Shown piece after piece: positions 61,848 to 64,000 of a DNA stretch of 64,000 nucleotides. Position numbers and translations under genes: made by a program. This DNA is from Vescimonas cirricatena. Its GTDB lineage: Bacteria > Bacillota > Clostridia > Oscillospirales > Oscillospiraceae. The stretch lies in the NCBI RefSeq assembly GCF_020687045.1, contig NZ_JAJEPW010000012.1:1-64000 (forward strand), read 5' to 3'. The number at the start of each line of letters is the position of its first letter. The stretch's first letter is position 1. The notes beneath the pieces are model-generated. The model had not been told where the DNA came from. It saw only the letters and a program-made list of their open reading frames with translations, and searched no databases.

Positions 61848-62252
61848 TTATAAAAAATACGCGGGAATAAAAGCCACTGCGAAATATGGCACCAGCGGCT
61901 GCTTCTTTGCCGCACTCTTCCGCAGTGCCGGGAATGCACGCATGACAAGGGATGCCAGCAGGAGCGCGACGGACATAAATAAGAATCCCGTGAGTACCCG
62001 TCCAACTCCCAACACAAAGCCTACCGCCGCAGCTAACCGCCAATCCCCGCCGCCCATCAGGCCAAAGCCTGCACAGAGGTAGAACGGAAGCATTGCCAGC
62101 AATGCCCCCAAAAGGGAGGCGGGGCTGATGGTGATCAGCCCCGCCAAAGCAATGACGATGCAGACGATGTTGCTGACGGTCCGGGTCCTCAGGTCATCCA
62201 CTGCGGCATAAATGAGACCACCGCAGAAGAGGATCGCCTGCGCCCAGTGCAT
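61848..62252 (-). CDS. cpaA: Prepilin peptidase (A24/CpaA-like)
   Basis: A 134-residue membrane protease with about four hydrophobic helices and the two catalytic aspartates: D-D-L-R-T-R (Asp19/20) and the G-x-G-D motif G-G-G-D (Asp70). It trims the leader peptides of the pilin-like proteins here. Its ATG overlaps the stop of the pilin-like gene by one base. It lacks the N-methyltransferase domain of type IV enzymes, as TadV/CpaA enzymes do. Confidence 0.88.
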   Translation of the reverse strand: MHWAQAILFCGGLIYAAVDDLRTRTVSNIVCIVIALAGLITISPASLLGALLAMLPFYLCAGFGLMGGGDWRLAAAVGFVLGVGRVLTGFLFMSVALLLASLVMRAFPALRKSAAKKQPLVPYFAVAFIPAYFL

Positions 62253-62527
62253 CAGCCATTGTAGCTGAACATTTCCGTGATCTTCTGGGTTACCGTGGGC
62301 ATGACCGTATCGTTCAGGATAGCATAGAGGCCAGCCAGTACCAGCGCACCCAGCACAACGGCGATCAGCACCTTGACGGCAGTGTCGATGTAGCCCTCAC
62401 CGGCATTGCTACAGACGGCACGGCGGTTGAAGGCAAGCACGGCAGACATGGAATTGACCGCGGCGGTCTTGACGCAAGTGACAGCGGACTTGGCGGTATG
62501 GGTGATCTTCTTGATGAACTTCTTCAT
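62252..62527 (-). CDS. Small pilin-like peptide (Flp-type/DUF6133-like)
   Basis: A 91-residue protein: a basic leader (K-K-F-I-K-K-I-T-H-T-A-K-S), a G-E-G-Y prepilin-like motif (about 45-48) and a single hydrophobic helix (about 52-75). This pattern fits the major Flp pilin, which would be cut after the Gly by the adjacent prepilin peptidase. The ATG at 62527 has AGGAGG upstream. The leader is unusually long for Flp. Confidence 0.78.
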   Translation of the reverse strand: MKKFIKKITHTAKSAVTCVKTAAVNSMSAVLAFNRRAVCSNAGEGYIDTAVKVLIAVVLGALVLAGLYAILNDTVMPTVTQKITEMFSYNG

Positions 62528-62616
62528 GAAATATTCCTCCTGTAAATTCAAAAGTTTTTTGTTGGTGAGTTCGGTCATTTGCGTGTTGCAGGAGGCCCAC
62601 GGCCCCGCGCAGACGG

Positions 62617-62649
62617 CAAAAATGCCGGACGGTCATCTCCCGTCCGGCT
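62617..62649 (-). terminator. Terminator after the YodL-domain gene
   Basis: A perfect 9-bp stem GCCGGACGG (62624-62632) with CCGTCCGGC (62640-62648), followed on the minus strand by A-T-T-T-T-T-G. It separates the accessory genes to the right from the Tad-type pilus operon and suggests that the pilus genes start from their own promoter, which I could not pinpoint. Confidence 0.85.
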
Positions 62650-63200
62650 CACAAGGTCATATTGATGCATGGGGCCTGCTTCTGCTCGAACCGGATCCGC
62701 TGGAAGCCTACCCGGTCACAGTAGTAAAATTCGCTTCCGGAATCGTCGTACAGCTCCACCACATCCGACAGTGCCATTCGGTAGCCCTGATAGCCGGGAG
62801 GTGGAGCGTCCCGGCAGATGGTATAGATCCGCTCCAGATCGCTGGTACCGAGGTCGCCATCGAACACAAGCGTATAATTCCCGGCATCCGGCTCTCCGAA
62901 CTTCCGTACCTGATCCTCGTACCCGATGAATCGCATTGCCACGTCTACATCCTTTTTGAGCTGCCAGATGCGGCAGCCCTTTCGAGACTGCGCCAGTTCT
63001 TCGCCGGTCACCTCGCCGGATACGAGCCGGTCAAAGATCCCGTCCTCCCAACGGGGCGTCAGGTTCATGCGGCTCAGATATCGGTTGAGCTCATCCGTCC
63101 GGAACATTTTGTCCACCACGGCGGTTTCCTCCTTCACATAGCCCACAGGATTGCCGTAAAAGATGAGCCGATTTCGGTTATCCACGGTGAATCGCACCAA
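62649..63200 (-). CDS. YodL-domain protein
   Basis: A 183-residue soluble protein. The C-terminal half (V-F-D-G-D-L-G-T-S-D-L-E-R-I-Y-T, then G-Y-Q-G-Y-R-M-A-L-S-D-V-V and F-Y-Y-C-D-R-V-G-F) is the YodL motif common in proteins of Firmicute mobile elements, often linked to LtrC-like regions. Function is not established. A TTG start (63200) has GGAGG 9 bases upstream; the GTG next to it is possible. Confidence 0.82.
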   Translation of the reverse strand: MVRFTVDNRNRLIFYGNPVGYVKEETAVVDKMFRTDELNRYLSRMNLTPRWEDGIFDRLVSGEVTGEELAQSRKGCRIWQLKKDVDVAMRFIGYEDQVRKFGEPDAGNYTLVFDGDLGTSDLERIYTICRDAPPPGYQGYRMALSDVVELYDDSGSEFYYCDRVGFQRIRFEQKQAPCINMTL

Positions 63201-63230
63201 GTCTCGTCACCTCCTATCACACCGTGGCGC

Positions 63231-63593
63231 TTACATCTGCTGTTCCATGCCCTGAGCGGGTGCATCTTCGCTCTGCTCCATGCGTTCCTGCAGCTTCTGC
63301 TCGTAAGCGTCGTTGACCGCGTCCACCAGCGCAGTCCTGGCCTCGGCGGTGACGGCATGGAAGGTGTCGTTATACACCGTCTCGCCGTTTTTCTTGTAGG
63401 ACTCCTGGGGCATGGAGATGAAGCGGCCCTTGTCCGTCTCAATGACACGGAGACCGTGAACGGCAAATGCGCCGGCGATGGTCACGCTGGCATAGGCTTT
63501 GGTTTTGTAGTCACCGTCCACCATGCGGTCGATCCTCGCCTCGACCTGGGGTGCAGGGACTTCCTGCCGCTTTTTCTTCTGCGTTGCTGCCAT
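63231..63593 (-). CDS. SpoVG-family protein
   Basis: A 120-residue protein whose middle (I-D-R-M-V, A-S-V-T-I-A-G-A-F-A-V-H-G-L-R-V-I, F-I-S-M-P-Q-E-S) matches SpoVG, a small nucleic-acid-binding regulator. It has extra N- and C-terminal tails compared with housekeeping SpoVG. In an ICE it probably regulates transfer or copy-related genes. GAAAGGAG ribosome site. Confidence 0.85.
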   Translation of the reverse strand: MAATQKKKRQEVPAPQVEARIDRMVDGDYKTKAYASVTIAGAFAVHGLRVIETDKGRFISMPQESYKKNGETVYNDTFHAVTAEARTALVDAVNDAYEQKLQERMEQSEDAPAQGMEQQM

Positions 63594-63611
63594 AGATTTT
63601 TCTCCTTTCTG

Positions 63612-64000
63612 TTACATGGATTGGTTATTCATACTGGGGGATTCAGCGGCTTCTTCCTGCTGGAACTGCGACAAACTCTCTTTGGCCCAATCGGGCAGAA
63701 ATTTCTCATCCAGCACGCCGACAAACTCATCCCGGTTCCACCTGGTCATTTCGCCATCGCCCAGACAAGTGCAGCGCACCGAGCGTCCGATAGCGTGGGG
63801 ACTGCATCCGAAGCCGTCGTGGGCATACCACAGCTGGTTTTCTTGGCTCCAGCAGGACTCTTTCAGCGTATCGGGACTGAGTACCAGCACCTTACCGATG
63901 TAATCCTGCTCGGCACGGTCACCGACGCAATGCTCGGGGCCAAACAGCCCCAGCTTCTGATACGCTTTCCGATAGAGGTCGACGAAGCCATCCAGAATGG
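63612..64000 (-). CDS. DUF3849-like ICE protein, partial (runs off the right edge)
   Basis: The frame is open to the last base of the window, so the N-terminus is missing; 128 C-terminal residues are visible. Recognisable pieces are G-F-V-D-L-Y-R-K-A-Y, then G-K-V-L-V-L-S-P-D-T-L-K-E-S-C-W, and W-Y-A-H-D-G-F-G-C-S-P-H-A-I-G-R-S-V. Sequences like this belong to a family widespread in Firmicute ICEs with unknown function. It is the most upstream gene seen in this operon. Confidence 0.72.
   Translation of the reverse strand, partial: ILDGFVDLYRKAYQKLGLFGPEHCVGDRAEQDYIGKVLVLSPDTLKESCWSQENQLWYAHDGFGCSPHAIGRSVRCTCLGDGEMTRWNRDEFVGVLDEKFLPDWAKESLSQFQQEEAAESPSMNNQSM

Overview
The window looks like a low-to-mid GC Firmicute of the gut Clostridia (Oscillospirales/Ruminococcaceae type). 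The evidence is strong AGGAGG ribosome sites with frequent TTG/GTG starts, a LytR-CpsA-Psr protein, a CpsB/C/D-type tyrosine phosphatase/kinase set, SpoVG- and YodL-type accessory proteins, and a Firmicute conjugation module. Almost every gene lies on the minus strand, so transcription runs right to left. I saw no rRNA, tRNA or CRISPR array.

Right block (about 38.5-64 kb): the conjugation region of an integrative and conjugative element (ICE). In transcription order it holds accessory proteins (DUF3849-like, SpoVG-like, YodL), a complete Tad-type pilus set (pilin-like peptide, prepilin peptidase, CpaB, TadZ, TadA, TadB, TadC, DUF4320, TadE), secreted proteins (one extremely Trp-rich), a VirB2-like peptide, a TrbL/VirB6-like membrane protein, a cytosine-5 DNA methyltransferase split over two overlapping frames, a PrgI-like protein, the VirB4 ATPase and its partner, an NlpC/P60 cell-wall hydrolase, a ribbon-helix-helix protein, a relaxase fused to Sel1 repeats, a DUF3991/Toprim protein and the VirD4 coupling protein.

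Middle block (about 5.5-38 kb): a complete Wzx/Wzy-type capsular polysaccharide operon of about 23 genes. It starts with a TetR-type regulator and the priming sugar transferase. It continues with glycosyltransferases, Wzy, LicD, a lipoprotein, two giant secreted proteins with cell-wall-binding repeats (one with a phosphodiester glycosidase domain), an Lgt-like enzyme, more glycosyltransferases, an acetyltransferase and Wzx. It ends with the UDP-L-FucNAc genes capE-capF-capG, CpsB/C/D, an LCP transferase and GalE, closed by a strong terminator at 5547-5592.

Upstream of the operon lies what I judge the most interesting structure. A tyrosine recombinase gene (36496-37611) and a near-consensus extended -10 promoter (37782-37810) sit between two perfect 22-bp inverted repeats (36385-36406 and 37843-37864). 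As assembled, the promoter points away from the capsule operon into a terminator about 80 bp further on. Inversion would point it at TetR and the whole capsule operon, through a leader that itself contains a terminator hairpin. This reads as a self-contained ON/OFF capsule switch, shown here in the OFF position.

Left block (1-5.4 kb): element regulation and integration genes. These are an XRE repressor, a GAF-BTAD (SARP-like) activator, a sigma-70-like factor, a small conserved peptide, a large serine recombinase and the start of a second recombinase-domain protein. With a serine recombinase at one end and the transfer genes at the other, the capsule locus appears to be cargo of the ICE. The element ends are not resolved in this window.
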